From Lindgomyces ingoldianus (taxonomy: Eukaryota > Ascomycota > Dothideomycetes > Pleosporales > Lindgomycetaceae), in NCBI RefSeq assembly GCF_010093535.1, contig NW_022985176.1:66955-130954 (forward strand): a stretch of 64,000 bases of DNA, read 5' to 3'. The first letter of the stretch is position 1. Every line of letters begins with the position of its first letter. Below the pieces are notes generated by a model that saw only the letters and a program-made list of their open reading frames with translations, was not told where the DNA came from and made no database searches. Below, piece by piece: positions 53,966 through 64,000 of the stretch. The position numbers were made by a program, and so were the translations under genes.

Positions 53966-55831
53966 ACGTACTTCATGGGCGAGTCGCTCACACACCTAAG
54001 TCGCTTACTTTTGCCAAGACCCCACCACACTACCCTTCCTACACTAATGCATTCCTAACAACACTACTTAAACGCGTTAAAGGAATATTAGATGTAGCTT
54101 ACACTCTAGGCTCTTAAATAAGACGCAACACTCTCTAACTAACGCACTACAGCTATCTATAGGGTCTCTTAAAAGACAATAAGCAACTAACGCGCTAGAT
54201 AACCTTTCTAAGCTAATTATACAGCTAACTTATAGAAGCTAGATAATAACAAAAAGCAGGTAATTATTTAGCACATACTTAAGCTAGATGCGCAAGGATT
54301 TCCCCTCTAGCTAGTAGCTATGGCTAATATAGCTAATTCTTTGCGCGCTAAGCGCAATATAGGCTATATTAGCATAAACTAGCTTAATATGTTTGTTAAG
54401 TGTTACCTAGAGCTTAAAGTAAAGTTTAAGCACAAGTATAACTATAAAAAAGCCTTTTATAAGGATTCTATAGTAATTTAAGGCTAGTTTAACTTTATAA
54501 AGAATATTAAAGCTAAGTATAGCATCTAAGATAATAACACATACAACTTTAATAAAACAGAGTTTATAATAGGCTAGATATCTACTAGAGCAGTTGTTAC
54601 AGGTTTAGAGAGACAAGGACAGCTAAAAGCAGTCTAGCCAGGCAACTAGGAGTAGACAACAGCTATCTAGGGCATTAATGCTAAAGAGTAGGCTATTCTG
54701 CTCTTTATTATTTTCTAGGGTAGCAACTACTTTTTAAACTAGTATAAAGAGGAAAATCTACTTTAGAATTAAGTTATTATAATCTCTAAGCGCAGCTAGA
54801 CTACTAATTAGCTTAGTCTAGACTAGTTAAAGCACTTTAACACGCATATAAAGAAGTGTACTGTTAGCAGCCACTGTCTGCTAGTTATTAATAGCTATAA
54901 GAGCTATAACTTACTTTATTTTTAGTAATACTATAAAGATAACAAAATTATTACTATTTATATGCTTTTTTACTTATTACACCTTTTATAGCTACTTAAT
55001 GTAGGTTGTTTTGCTTTTTTAAAGAAAGTGTATAGGCGCTAAGCTAAAAACTTTATGCACAACTAGATTACTTATATTATAAAGATAAAGTTTCTACTAT
55101 GCTTTAAAGTAGCCTATAATGCTATAATTACTTCTAGTAATATCTAAGGAGGGTTCTAAGGCGCTAGATTAGTTTCTTTTAACCTATAACAGGTTATAAT
55201 AGGCTTTAATGTAAAGTTGCGCACTCTATTACTACTACTACTTGTATATAACAAGCCCTAGCAGTTGTAAACCCTAAGCAATACCTTAGAACTTAGGTTA
55301 TAATTAATGCTTATAAAGACAAGAATTTAGAAGTATATAAATAGTTTACTAACTTTTATAGTTAAGGTGTTTAAGAAGGTCTTAAAGAGGGCAGTAATAA
55401 TTACGCATAAGCTAGTGTTAGTGTAATAGGAAATTACTAAGCTTTAAGCAGCTAATAAGGCTGCCACACAACATAAATTACATAAAAGAAAGTAGATTAA
55501 GGTAAAAAGGACCTTAATAATTTAGAAAGGCCTGCGCTTAACAGCTCTAAAGGAGTTTAGAGCGCGCAGTAATAGGAAGAAGGCAAAGAAGCAGGTGCAA
55601 GCTAAAGTAGGTAAGCCATTCTAAAGGCGCTGCAGATAGTGCAATTAGACTAGGCATAACGCGCAAACGTGTAAGCAAGAAGCAGAAGTAGTATCTAAAT
55701 AATATTCTAGGCTGTACTGTACTATATAGTGCTAGAGCGGGTTGTTATGGGCTATAATAGAGTTTGTTGGGGTGGGGTCTTGGCAAAAGTGAGCGACTCG
55801 GGTGTGTGAGCGACTCGCCTATGAAGTACGT
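53966..55831 (+). mobile_element. Pogo-1 copy G
   Basis: 1866 bp, TA on both sides (53964-53965, 55832-55833). TIRs beginning ACGTACTTCATGGGCGAG; the 3' TIR is nearly unmutated. Same length as copies A, B and H. Confidence 0.94.
54040..55745 (+). pseudogene. Pogo-1 transposase, copy G
   Basis: Collinear with copy A at a constant offset of 53480 bp. The first catalytic block YNFNKTEF has AAT at 54551-54553, and the C-terminal CX2CX4HX4C knuckle is at 55631-55672. Relative to copy A it keeps a few more ancestral G/C bases (for example QPGN near 54635), but the same catalytic Asp codons are lost. Confidence 0.87.
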
Positions 55832-56439
55832 TATAGCTAATTTTACTGTGTTAATAGCTAGCTACGCTATAAAAAGCTATTCTGCCTAATTATTTTAAGT
55901 ATGTAAAACATACTTTCTTAGGTATTTTTCTACTTTAGTGTTTACTCTTTCTGTTTAACTGTCTATTTATAAGTAATATGCTATAGACAACTTATGTGTT
56001 ATTCTAAAATGCCTTATAGCTGCTTTCTAGAATCTACTAGTAAACAATTTATCCTTATTAGAAATAATAATCTTTAGACAGCTATGTACTAACATAATAT
56101 TCTATTTAAATTTTTAAATAAATTCTTTAGCTATAATAGTCTTTTTTAATAGCTATGCATGTAAGTATTTAGTAGTTTTGTTAAAAGTTACTATAATTAT
56201 GTTACACATTCTTTCTATTTCTAGTTCTTTAGTTAAAGAAAGTCTTATAATAAAGTCTATTATAACTATTATTTATAGTTATTTAAGAGCTGTAATTAGT
56301 TATAGGTATCTATAAGCTTTATACTTTTATAAATTATTTTTATTATAGGTGTTACACTCTTTAAGCACCTTAGTGCACAACTACTTTATTGTAACTTCTT
56401 CTAAAGGGTGCCTATACCTAGGTGTCTAAATATTAGAGA

Positions 56440-58456
56440 CTTGTAATATTTACAGATTAGGTTTTTTTTATCCTTACTTATTTACTATAAAGATATAAAG
56501 TTCTTTTATAGGCTAAGGTCTATTATAAAGCTATTCTTTATTAGTTTTTTTAAAAAAAGTAAATTCCTTAGTTTTTTTTTTTTGCTATTAAAGTAGTTTA
56601 GTTTTTAGCTAAAGGCGTTAGCCTATTAATTCTGTGCTTCTAGGACATGCTTAATAATATAGTTAAACTACGCAAGCTCTATTGCTTATTTTATGTGCAT
56701 AAGTAAGAGTTTTTTTACAGTTAAAAATATAACTAAGTTTACATAGTTTATTATAATGTTAAAAAGTTTTGCTATTCTATGTAGCTTAGTTGCCTATACT
56801 TTTACTATATTTAGTATTGCTTTTAACTTTTTATTAGGTATACTGTAGCTAGCTTTAGGTCCTAAGAACTTAGTAAAGTAGTATGCTACTAAGTGCTATT
56901 TTCTATTTTCTTATTTTTAATAAAGCGTGGCCCTACTAGCTTCTAAGGATGTGTTAGTATAGATTTTAGTGTCTAGCTATAAGTTATACATCCTTAGTAC
57001 TAGTTTTACTATTATAGCCTATTTTAGAGTTTCAAAAGCTTTATTTATTTATAAGGTTTATATAAATTTTACTATTACTTATTTCTTAGTAGTAGCATTT
57101 ATTAGGGGGATAGTAATTTTTAAGTAGTTCTTAATTATTTACTAGACATATTTTAATAGTCTAAGAAATCCTTTAACTTCTTTAACTGTTATAGGTTCTA
57201 GCTATTTAAGTACTTTTTATATTTTAGCTAAGTTAATTTTTATTTCTTTACTATTAATTATAAATTTTAAATATTTTATTTTAGTAACATAAAATTTGCA
57301 TTTAAAGAGCTAGAGATAAAGTTTATACTTTTTTAGTTTTTCTAAAACTTTTTATACTTTTTATATGTAGTCCTCTAAGCTGTCTTTTAAGTAGATAAGG
57401 ACATTATCTAAGTATACTAAAGTAAAGACATTAAGGTATAAATTAAGAGCTATATTAATAATTTATTAAAATGTTGCTAAAGTGTTTGTTAAGCTAAACA
57501 GCACTACTAATAACTTATAAAGTCTTTATAAAGTATAAAATGCTATAAGCTACTTATTACTTTCTTTAATTTTTATTTTATTAAATTTGTCTTACATGTT
57601 AAACTTTATAAAGTACTAGGTTCTCTTTAGTTAGTTTATAATATTTTATATAATTAGTAAAGAGAACTAATTTTTAATTATATTATTATTTAAAGTTCTA
57701 TAGTTCTAGTAGACTCTAATCTTTTCTTCTTTCTTTTTTGCAAAAACTACTGCTAAGGCAACTAGGCTATGCCTTAAGCTAATATTTAGTTAACATATTC
57801 TTATAAAGCTTTTTTTTATATTTTTATTAAAAGGTAAAGCTTATAAGTTTTTAGATTATAGTCTTTTATTAAGTTAATAGCATAGTCTTAAGGCTAATGT
57901 AGAGGCAATTCCCTTAAGTTAGTAGGTGTCTTAAACATATTCTTATAGTCCTTATACTTAGAAGAAATGCTACCTTCTTCTTAAATTTTAAAGATCTTAA
58001 CTTATTCTATATCTTTATTAGCCTTAATTTTTTTATAGAGGACTTTTTTTAGTTTCTTTTTTATTAACTTTATTACCTATACTTTTAGTTTTTAGTAGAG
58101 AAATTTCTAAAGTTTCCTTTTTTTAAGGTAGTAACTACTACCTTGTTTTACTTATTTATAGACTAGGTATAAGTTATTATAGTATACTAACTAGGTTATG
58201 TGTGCGTAGTTCTTAGGTCCTTTTATAGTTATTATTCTCTAGTTAATAGCAAGGTTGTGCTTTTTAAGCTAATTATAACTTAAAATTATGTTATACTTAC
58301 CTTTTAGTAAAAGTATGCTTATAAATTTCTAATCTTTTATATTTAAGGTTTTAAAGTTTTTTTTATATATTTCTAGGTTAATCTATTCTTTACTATACTT
58401 TATTAAAGATGTGTTAGTAAGGGTTACCTTAAATAAGTCTTTTTTAATTTAGAATA
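56440..58456 (-). pseudogene. Gypsy-1b RNase H and reverse transcriptase
   Basis: Minus-strand RNase H at about 56560-57000 (AYYFTKFLGPKAS-like near 56850-56890, TKIYTNTSLEAS near 56925-56965). RT at about 57100-57960: the active site is near 57400-57425, where the minus strand reads LVYLDNVLIYL-like sequence, and Y*NYRTLNNN is near 57700. The protease-RT linker occupies 58000-58456. Collinear with Gypsy-1a 36163-40900. Confidence 0.75.
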
Positions 58457-60322
58457 ACGTACTTTATAGGCAAGTTGCTCACACACCTAAGTTACTTACT
58501 TTTGCTAAGACCCCACCACACTACTCTTCTTACACTAATGCATTTCTAACAATACTACTTAAACATGTTAAAAAAACATTAGATGCAGCTTACACTTTAG
58601 GCTTTTAAATAAAACATAACACTTTTTAACTAACACACTGCAGCTATCTATAAGGTCCTTTAAAAGATAATAAGTAACTAACACACTAAATAACCTTTCT
58701 AAGCTAATTATACAGCTAACTTATAAAAGCTAGATAATAATAAAAAGTAGGTAATTATTTAGCACATACTTAAGCTAAATGCGCAAGGATTTCCCCCCTA
58801 GCTAGTAGCTGTAGCTAATATAGCTAATTCTTTACACGCTAAGCATAATATAGGCTATGTTAGCATAAACTAGCTTAATATATTTATTAAGTGTTACTTA
58901 AAGCTTAAAGTAAAGTTTAAGCGCAAGTATAACTATAAAAAAGCTTTTTATAAAAATTCTACAGTAATTTAAAGCTAGTTTAACCTTATAAAGAATATTA
59001 AAGCTAAGTATAGCATCTAAAATAATAACACATATAACTTTAATAAGACAGGGTTTATAATAGGCTAGATATCTACTAAAGCAGTTATTATAGGTTTAGA
59101 GAGATAAGAACAGCTAAAAGTAGTTTAGCTAGGCAACTAGAAGTAGACAACAGCTATCTAGGGCATTAATGCTAAAAAGTAGGCTATTCTACTTTTTATT
59201 ATTTTTTAAAGTAGCAACTACCTTTTAAACTAGTATAAGAAAAAAAATCTACTTTAGAATTAAGTTATTATAATCTCTAAGCGTAGCTAGACTACTAATT
59301 AGCTTAGTTTAGACTAGTTAAAGCACTTTAACGTGCATATAAAGAAGTGTACTGTTAGCAGCTACTATTTGCTAGTTATTAACAGCTATAAGAGCTACAA
59401 CTTACTTTATTTCTAGTAATACTATAAAGATAATAAGATTATTACTATTTATATGCTTTTTTACTTATTACACTTTTTATAGCTACTTAATGTAGGTTGT
59501 TTTACTCTTTTAAAGAAGGTGTATAAGCGCTAAGCTAAAAACCTTATGCGCAACTAAATTACTTATATTATAAAAATAAAGTTCCTACTATGCTTAAAAG
59601 CAGCCTATAATGCTGTAATTACTTTTAGTAATATTTAAGAAGAGTTTTAAGGCGCTAGATTAGTTCCTTTTAACCTATAATAAGTTATAATAGGCCTTAA
59701 TGTAAAGTTGCGCACTCTATTACTACTACTACTTATATATAATAAGCCCTAGCAGTTACAAACCCTAAGTAATACCTTAGAACTTAGGTTATAATTAATG
59801 CTTATAAAAATAAAAATTTAGAAGCATATAAATAGTTTACTAACTTTTATAGTTAAAGCGTTTAAAAAGGTCTTAAAAGAGGCAGTAATAATTACACATA
59901 AGCTAGTATTAGCGTAATAGGAAATTACTAAGCTTTAAGCAGCTAATAAAGCTACTATATAATATAAATTATATAAAAGAAAGCAAATTAAGGCAGAAAG
60001 GACCTTAATAATTTAAAAAAGCCTACGCTTAATAGCTTTAAAAGAATTTAAGGCGCGTAGTAATAAAAAAAAGGCAAAGAAGCAGGTGTAAGCTAAAGTA
60101 GGTAAGCTATCCTAAAGGCGCTGCAGACAGTGCAATTAGACTAAGCATAACACAGAAATGTGTAAGTAAGAAGCAGAAGTAGTATTTAAATAATATTCTA
60201 GGCTGTACTGTACTATATAGTGCTAGAGCGGGTTGTTATAGGCTATAATAGAGTTTATTAGGGTGGGGTCTTGGCAAAAGTGAGCGACTCAGGTGTGTGA
60301 GCAACTCGCCTATGAAGTACGT
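58457..60322 (+). mobile_element. Pogo-1 copy H
   Basis: 1866 bp, TA on both sides (58455-58456, 60323-60324), inserted in the protease region of Gypsy-1b. The most AT-rich of the four full Pogo-1 copies; the TIRs begin ACGTACTTTATAGGCAAG. Confidence 0.94.
58531..60236 (+). pseudogene. Pogo-1 transposase, copy H
   Basis: Collinear with copy A at a constant offset of 57971 bp. The first catalytic block has AAT at 59042-59044. Stops are even more frequent than in copies A and G (for example in the YKRAL block near 58945). The C-terminal knuckle is at about 60122-60163. Confidence 0.86.
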
Positions 60323-60480
60323 TAAGACATTTTATTAATCTACTTAATTCTTATTTATAGCAGTAAAAGTGTATTTACTGTTAATAAAGGCTAAACCTAA
60401 GCGTCCTTTAAATGTAAACATAGTAGTTAAGCTATATTCTACCCCTTGTCCTACTATAACTAAGGCTAATATATTATAGA
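60323..60480 (-). pseudogene. Gypsy-1b protease
   Basis: The minus strand reads LVIVGQGVEYSLTTMF (about 60420-60470), then LAFINSKYTFTAINK (about 60350-60395). This is the retropepsin block with DSG now NSK. Continuous with 58456 once Pogo-1 copy H is removed. Confidence 0.8.
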
Positions 60481-62853
60481 GGACTTTCTTATTTTTTAAA
60501 AAGTATAAATTAATATTTTATAAATTATTAACTATTAAATTTTTTTTTTTTATAAATTTAATGTTCTTAGTTGCAGTAGTTAGCTGCTTTACATTTATAA
60601 TCTTCTACTAAGTAGTGTAATGTTAGGTAATTCTTTTTCTTTACTACTTTTTATTAAAAGTAATAAAATTTATAGTTATTTTATTTTTTATAGTTTATCT
60701 ATTCTTCTTATTTATAGAGAGAGGCTATTTAGTAAGTGTAGTAGTTTATAGTTTTACAGGCTAAGGCTATTTCTTACTAGGGGCACCTATTATAATTCTT
60801 TTCCTATGTAGGCTACTAGCCTGCTTAGTGCTTGTTATTCTAGTGCTTAATGCAATAGCGTCACGTGCACTAGTACTAGGGGTATAGACAATTATTAGGT
60901 CTATGTAGGGTATTAGGGGGACTTTTCTAAGTCTACTAAGAGTACTTCTGTGTTTATACTATCTGCATAGGGTGCTTTTTTTATTAGTAATTATTAGTGC
61001 TGTAAGTGTTACTTTTATAGAGTACACACTAACTATTACTTTATTATACTATAAGAGCCTTTCTGCTAATTATAAGGCTTAGAAGCAGTGTTTTAGGTTT
61101 TTCTAGTACTAGCTTTAGAACTTTAAACCTAGCAGGTTTGCCTAGTCCTTCTAGCTTTTAGTCTTAGATTTTAATAAAGAACTGCTATTATTTTTCTTTA
61201 TTTATAATATTATATTTAACTTTAGCTATCTGCTATATTATATTAAATATAAGGTAATTATTGCTAATACTTATTTAGTAAAGCATAAATATACATTTAT
61301 AAAAGTAGTTATGTTATAGACTACACTTTTAGCATTTATATTCTTAAAACTGTCTAGAGAGCTCTTTTACTAAAGTGCTAGAGGTTTAGTTATAAAGAGG
61401 AAACTATTTTTTTTTTAAATATTTATAATATATTCTTAGATCTAAGTTTTTTTTTATATTTTTTAAGAATTATAAGGTCCTACAACACTATATCTAAACT
61501 ACTAAAATTTTAGACAGCTACCTTCTAATATTCTTTAAAGTAGTTTTCTAAAAAATAGTTTTTTTCATATTACTAGTAAAGTTTTTTATTTAATCTTTTT
61601 AATATTTTCTTTTTTATAAGGCTGTATTTAGTAGTAATAGCTTTTATTATTATAGTTGTATTTTTATTCTTTTCTTTTTAAAAGTTTAGGCAGTTTTAGC
61701 AGAAATGTCTTACTTTTTTATAGTTTAGGCAGGCTTTATCTTCTAACTACATTTATTATTCCTTTGTTAAGGGCAGCTTATTACGTCTAAGAACTTAGTT
61801 CTTCTTTAAAAAAAGGCTTTATATATGCTTTACATAACTAAGGTTTATTAGTTTTTTATTATACTAAAAAAACTTTTTTTTCTTAAGAATAAATTCTAGC
61901 TTTTATAAAGTTTTTTTTATTTTTTTTATTTTTTTTATTTTTTACGCTCTTTATAACAGTTGTTATAAGTTGTTGCTTGTGTAATAAAGTTCTTAAAAGT
62001 AGTTAGTTTATTACTATACATAAACTTATCTTTTACTATTTTACTTAGTTTATTATAAAACATGTAATAGAGGGCTTTTTAGTCTGTCTATTTATAGATA
62101 GCTAATTATTCTCTAAAGTGTGCTATGTAATTCTAAACTAAGCTATTACTTTACTTTAAGGTGTCTAGTTTATTAGCTATAATACTTTTTTTATTTAAAG
62201 TTTTATAAATAGCTACTAAAGCTTTTTTAAAGTTTTTAATACTACTAAATACTTCTTTTATTTTAAGGGTAAGTGTTACGCTATTAGCTCTAAAATCTAT
62301 CTAGTTGTCTGCATGTAGCTAAAACTAGATTGCAGAGGGTTCTTCTAAATATAGTCCTATTTAGAATATTATTTCTGCATTAGTCTAAAATGCTTTTTTA
62401 TTATATTACATATAAAGGTAGTATTTTATAAAGAATAAGTAAAGGTTCTTTAGTAATTTTTTAAAAAGCTTTAAAAAAGCTAGTCTTAAAGTCTTCTTAG
62501 CTATAATGCTAGCTTTTTTAGTTAAAATATTTTAGAGTTTAGCTAGTTCTACTTATAGTTTATATATTTAGTCAGTGTAACTAGTAGCCTGCTAGAGGCT
62601 TATAAGTTAAAAAAAGTTACTAAACTTTATTACTTTTTAGTTAATAATTTTTTATTAAAGGTTTACTAGCTTACTACTTTCTTTTTTAATTTATTAGAGT
62701 TCTTTAATATTATCTTAGATTATATTAATTTATTTTGCTAGAATAGCTTTACTTTAAGTAGAAACTTCTGTAGATCCTAACAGAGCTACATAGGCTATGT
62801 TAGTATCTAAGTTATATTAAGTAGTTATACTTTTTAAAGGGGGCAGTGTTTAA
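60480..62853 (-). pseudogene. Gypsy-1b gag
   Basis: Minus-strand gag relic adjacent to the 5' LTR, collinear with Gypsy-1a 26192-28590. The first zinc knuckle at about 61683-61742 reads ACLNYKKVRHFC*NC. A second Cys/His block lies at about 61070-61130. An A-rich run (T-rich on the plus strand) at about 61911-61943 encodes a Lys-rich spacer. Broken by RIP stops. Confidence 0.76.
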
Positions 62854-63451
62854 TGTTATAATTCTTACCTTGTAAAAGCACTTAGGTTAATATAGTTCCT
62901 AGTAGAGAGAGTAGGACAGGGATAGGGGCTAACAGTAGAGTGTATAGTCCTATGTAAAGGCTATTAGGCTAATAGAGGGAGATAGAGTGACTAGATTATA
63001 GTTTTCCTTATATGCAGCAGTATAGTAGCTAGGTTAAACAGTCTTATTAGATAAGATTAGAGGTATATATGTTATAAGATATATAAATAGTATTATAGGT
63101 TATTAAAAAGCTTAATGCTACTTAGTTTATGTAAAAAATAAACTAAATATTAAACACACCTTTTAAAGGTTATTTAAAGTGGAAACTATATACATGTATA
63201 AAAAGCGCTAAGATAAGCTAAGTAAGTTTATATAAGCTTGCTAAGGAGAGCTCTATAAGCTCTCTTAGACTTAACAGATTTATAGCCTGTCTTCCTACTA
63301 GACGGTGCACTCTTCCATTACCGCGGGTAGCTGTGCTGCCTGTCTGTCCTCCGTGTCTTCCGGTTGGTCTATAAGCGAGCCCTGCTCCAACCTAACAAGA
63401 CTGTGGAGCACCGCAGGTGGAGTTACGCTGGTCTAACCGTAGACTGTAACA
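62854..63451 (-). repeat. Gypsy-1b 5' LTR
   Basis: 598 bp. The inner left end is mutated (TGTTATAATTCTTACC). The outer right 160 bp are intact (CCATTACCGCGGGTAGC, GGTCTAACCGTAGACTGTAAC). An open frame beginning at 63364 runs from this LTR into the flank and is not a gene. Confidence 0.93.
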
Positions 63452-63758
63452 TTATTAACCTAGAGTTAATTAACTTTAATAAGGCTAAGTTTATCTACAC
63501 TACTATATATGCCAAGGCAGTTAATAATATCTCCTATGCGCTTTTAAACTTTAGAGATACTAACTAGTTTAACATAGACATGTTATAGCTATCTTAGTTA
63601 TATAATATTAAAGGTGTATAGTGTACTTATAAGTTAGTCTAATTTATCTATTTATTCTAGCTATATAATGTTATTATATAGCTTTATAAAAGTCTATGTA
63701 CATAGAAACTACTATAAGAAACTTAACTTAAGCTAACTATCTTTACTCTTAAACTAGT
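63452..63758. other. Unassigned AT-rich flank right of Gypsy-1b
   Basis: Starts with the TTATT duplication and continues the sequence interrupted at 24951. One plus frame reads AKAVNNISYALLNFRDTN before stopping. I do not recognise it. It could be a relic of another transposon. Confidence 0.4.
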
Positions 63759-63963
63759 TGTGAGAGCACTGTGAAGCAGGAAGCGTGAAGCGCAGAAGGG
63801 GGTACAGGATAGTATTAATAGACGAATCCTTGAGGAGACTCAGGGGTTTGTAAGAGGATATATATATATATGTGCTGGGGCACGTGACGGGACGTTATGT
63901 GCCTAAGGCTGGGCTAAGGGCTCTCTAGGGAGAGTCCGAGGCATGTCTAAGCTAACCGTGACA
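63759..63963 (-). repeat. LTR of another gypsy-type element, running off the right edge
   Basis: 205 bp, plus strand TGTGAGAGCACTG to AACCGTGACA, GC-rich and unmutated. On the minus strand it begins TGTCACGGTTAGC, similar to the start of the Gypsy-4 LTR. The bases to its right (63964-63980) form a minus-strand purine tract, AGAAGAAGGGGGGCC, next to the LTR start, as expected for a 3' LTR of an element extending rightward. A TATA-like run lies at 63860-63873. The second LTR and the target duplication are outside the window. Confidence 0.65.
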
Positions 63964-64000
63964 TGGCCCCCCTTCTTCTGCAGGTTGTCCTCAATCCTGC
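63964..64000 (-). promoter_or_regulatory. Polypurine tract and pol end of the right-edge element
   Basis: The minus strand reads IEDNLQKKGGHVT into the LTR, resembling the usual end of a fungal gypsy polyprotein overlapping the polypurine tract. Only 37 bp are visible. Confidence 0.45.

Larger units (their letters stand above)
53480..56440 (-). pseudogene. Gypsy-1b chromodomain and integrase, split by Pogo-1
   Basis: Minus-strand relic over 53480-53965 and 55832-56440. The chromodomain-like segment is at about 53470-53560. The integrase C-terminus has KKTLYKANFSYN across the Pogo-1 target TA (53930-53965 and 55832-55850). The core lies at about 55900-56330 and the CX2C finger end at about 56330-56360. 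It is collinear with Gypsy-1a 42752-43820. RIP stops throughout. Confidence 0.78.
24952..63451 (-). mobile_element. Gypsy-1b, Ty3/gypsy element, 38.5 kb with its nested insertions
   Basis: LTRs of 598 bp at 24952-25549 (3' LTR) and 62854-63451 (5' LTR), both in minus orientation, with target duplication TTATT (24947-24951, 63452-63456). Own sequence is present at 25550-25601, 45135-45443, 53035-53965, 55832-58456 and 60323-62853. It is interrupted by Gypsy-1a, Gypsy-2 and two Pogo-1 copies. Removing them leaves about 7.9 kb. The coding order on the minus strand is gag (60480-62853), protease (60345-60480), RT and RNase H (56440-58456), integrase and chromodomain (53480-56440), then an antisense Cys-rich frame and the 3' LTR. 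Confidence 0.92.

Noticed and set aside
63364..63567. 67-codon plus-strand open frame
   Set aside because: Runs across the end of the Gypsy-1b 5' LTR and its TTATT duplication into unrelated flank.
1..64000. Intact host genes, tRNA or rRNA genes, or a giant cargo element
   Set aside because: No frame longer than about 115 codons on either strand, no recognised tRNA or rRNA sequence, and all sizeable coding relics fall into transposon families.

Overview
This is repeat-only DNA from a filamentous ascomycete (Pezizomycotina) whose genome has been worked over by RIP (repeat-induced point mutation). The evidence is internal. Aligned copies of the same element differ almost only by C-to-T and G-to-A changes, mostly CpA to TpA. 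Reading frames are full of TAG/TAA at former Gln/Trp codons. Full-length copies keep identical lengths with almost no indels. I found no intact host gene, tRNA, rRNA or CRISPR array. It is an AT-rich, gene-free block of nested transposons of the kind found in AT isochores, pericentromeres or subtelomeres; the species cannot be named. Element names below (Copia-1, Gypsy-1, Pogo-1 and so on) are local labels.

Layout, left block (1-24951). An outer decayed Ty1/copia element (Copia-2, minus strand) runs in from beyond the left edge. It has been split by a solo LTR (12-321), a Pogo-1 copy (486-2351), a second complete copia element (Copia-1, 2733-17879) and a Pogo-2 copy (20826-22963), which itself carries a solo LTR (21622-21911). 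Copia-1 carries an inverted Pogo-1 copy (5439-7304) and a complete Ty3/gypsy element, Gypsy-3 (8267-15764). A fold-back Pogo-1 derivative (23757-24855) sits in a 21-bp tandem array.

Right block (24952-63451). A minus-strand Ty3/gypsy element, Gypsy-1b, flanked by TTATT, holds everything here. Its sibling Gypsy-1a (25602-45134, plus strand, flanked by CTGTG) has jumped into it in opposite orientation, about 55 bp inside its 3' LTR. Gypsy-1a contains a short two-LTR element (28591-30009), the complete gypsy element Gypsy-4 (30500-36162), a second fold-back copy (36751-37850), a GC-rich unmutated non-autonomous LTR element (38257-40118) and a Pogo-2 copy (40906-42751). Gypsy-1b also contains Gypsy-2 (45444-53034) and two Pogo-1 copies (53966-55831, 58457-60322). 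After an unassigned AT-rich stretch, an unmutated gypsy LTR (63759-63963) marks another element running off the right edge.

Every complete LTR element has matching 5-bp target duplications and every DNA transposon a TA duplication, so the insertion order can be read directly. No complete transposase or gag-pol frame survives. The points most worth following are: systematic sparing of the outer edges of each element from RIP; a fold-back hairpin derivative that has itself transposed; cysteine-rich frames antisense to pol at the 3' end of three gypsy families; and one GC-rich element that escaped RIP altogether.
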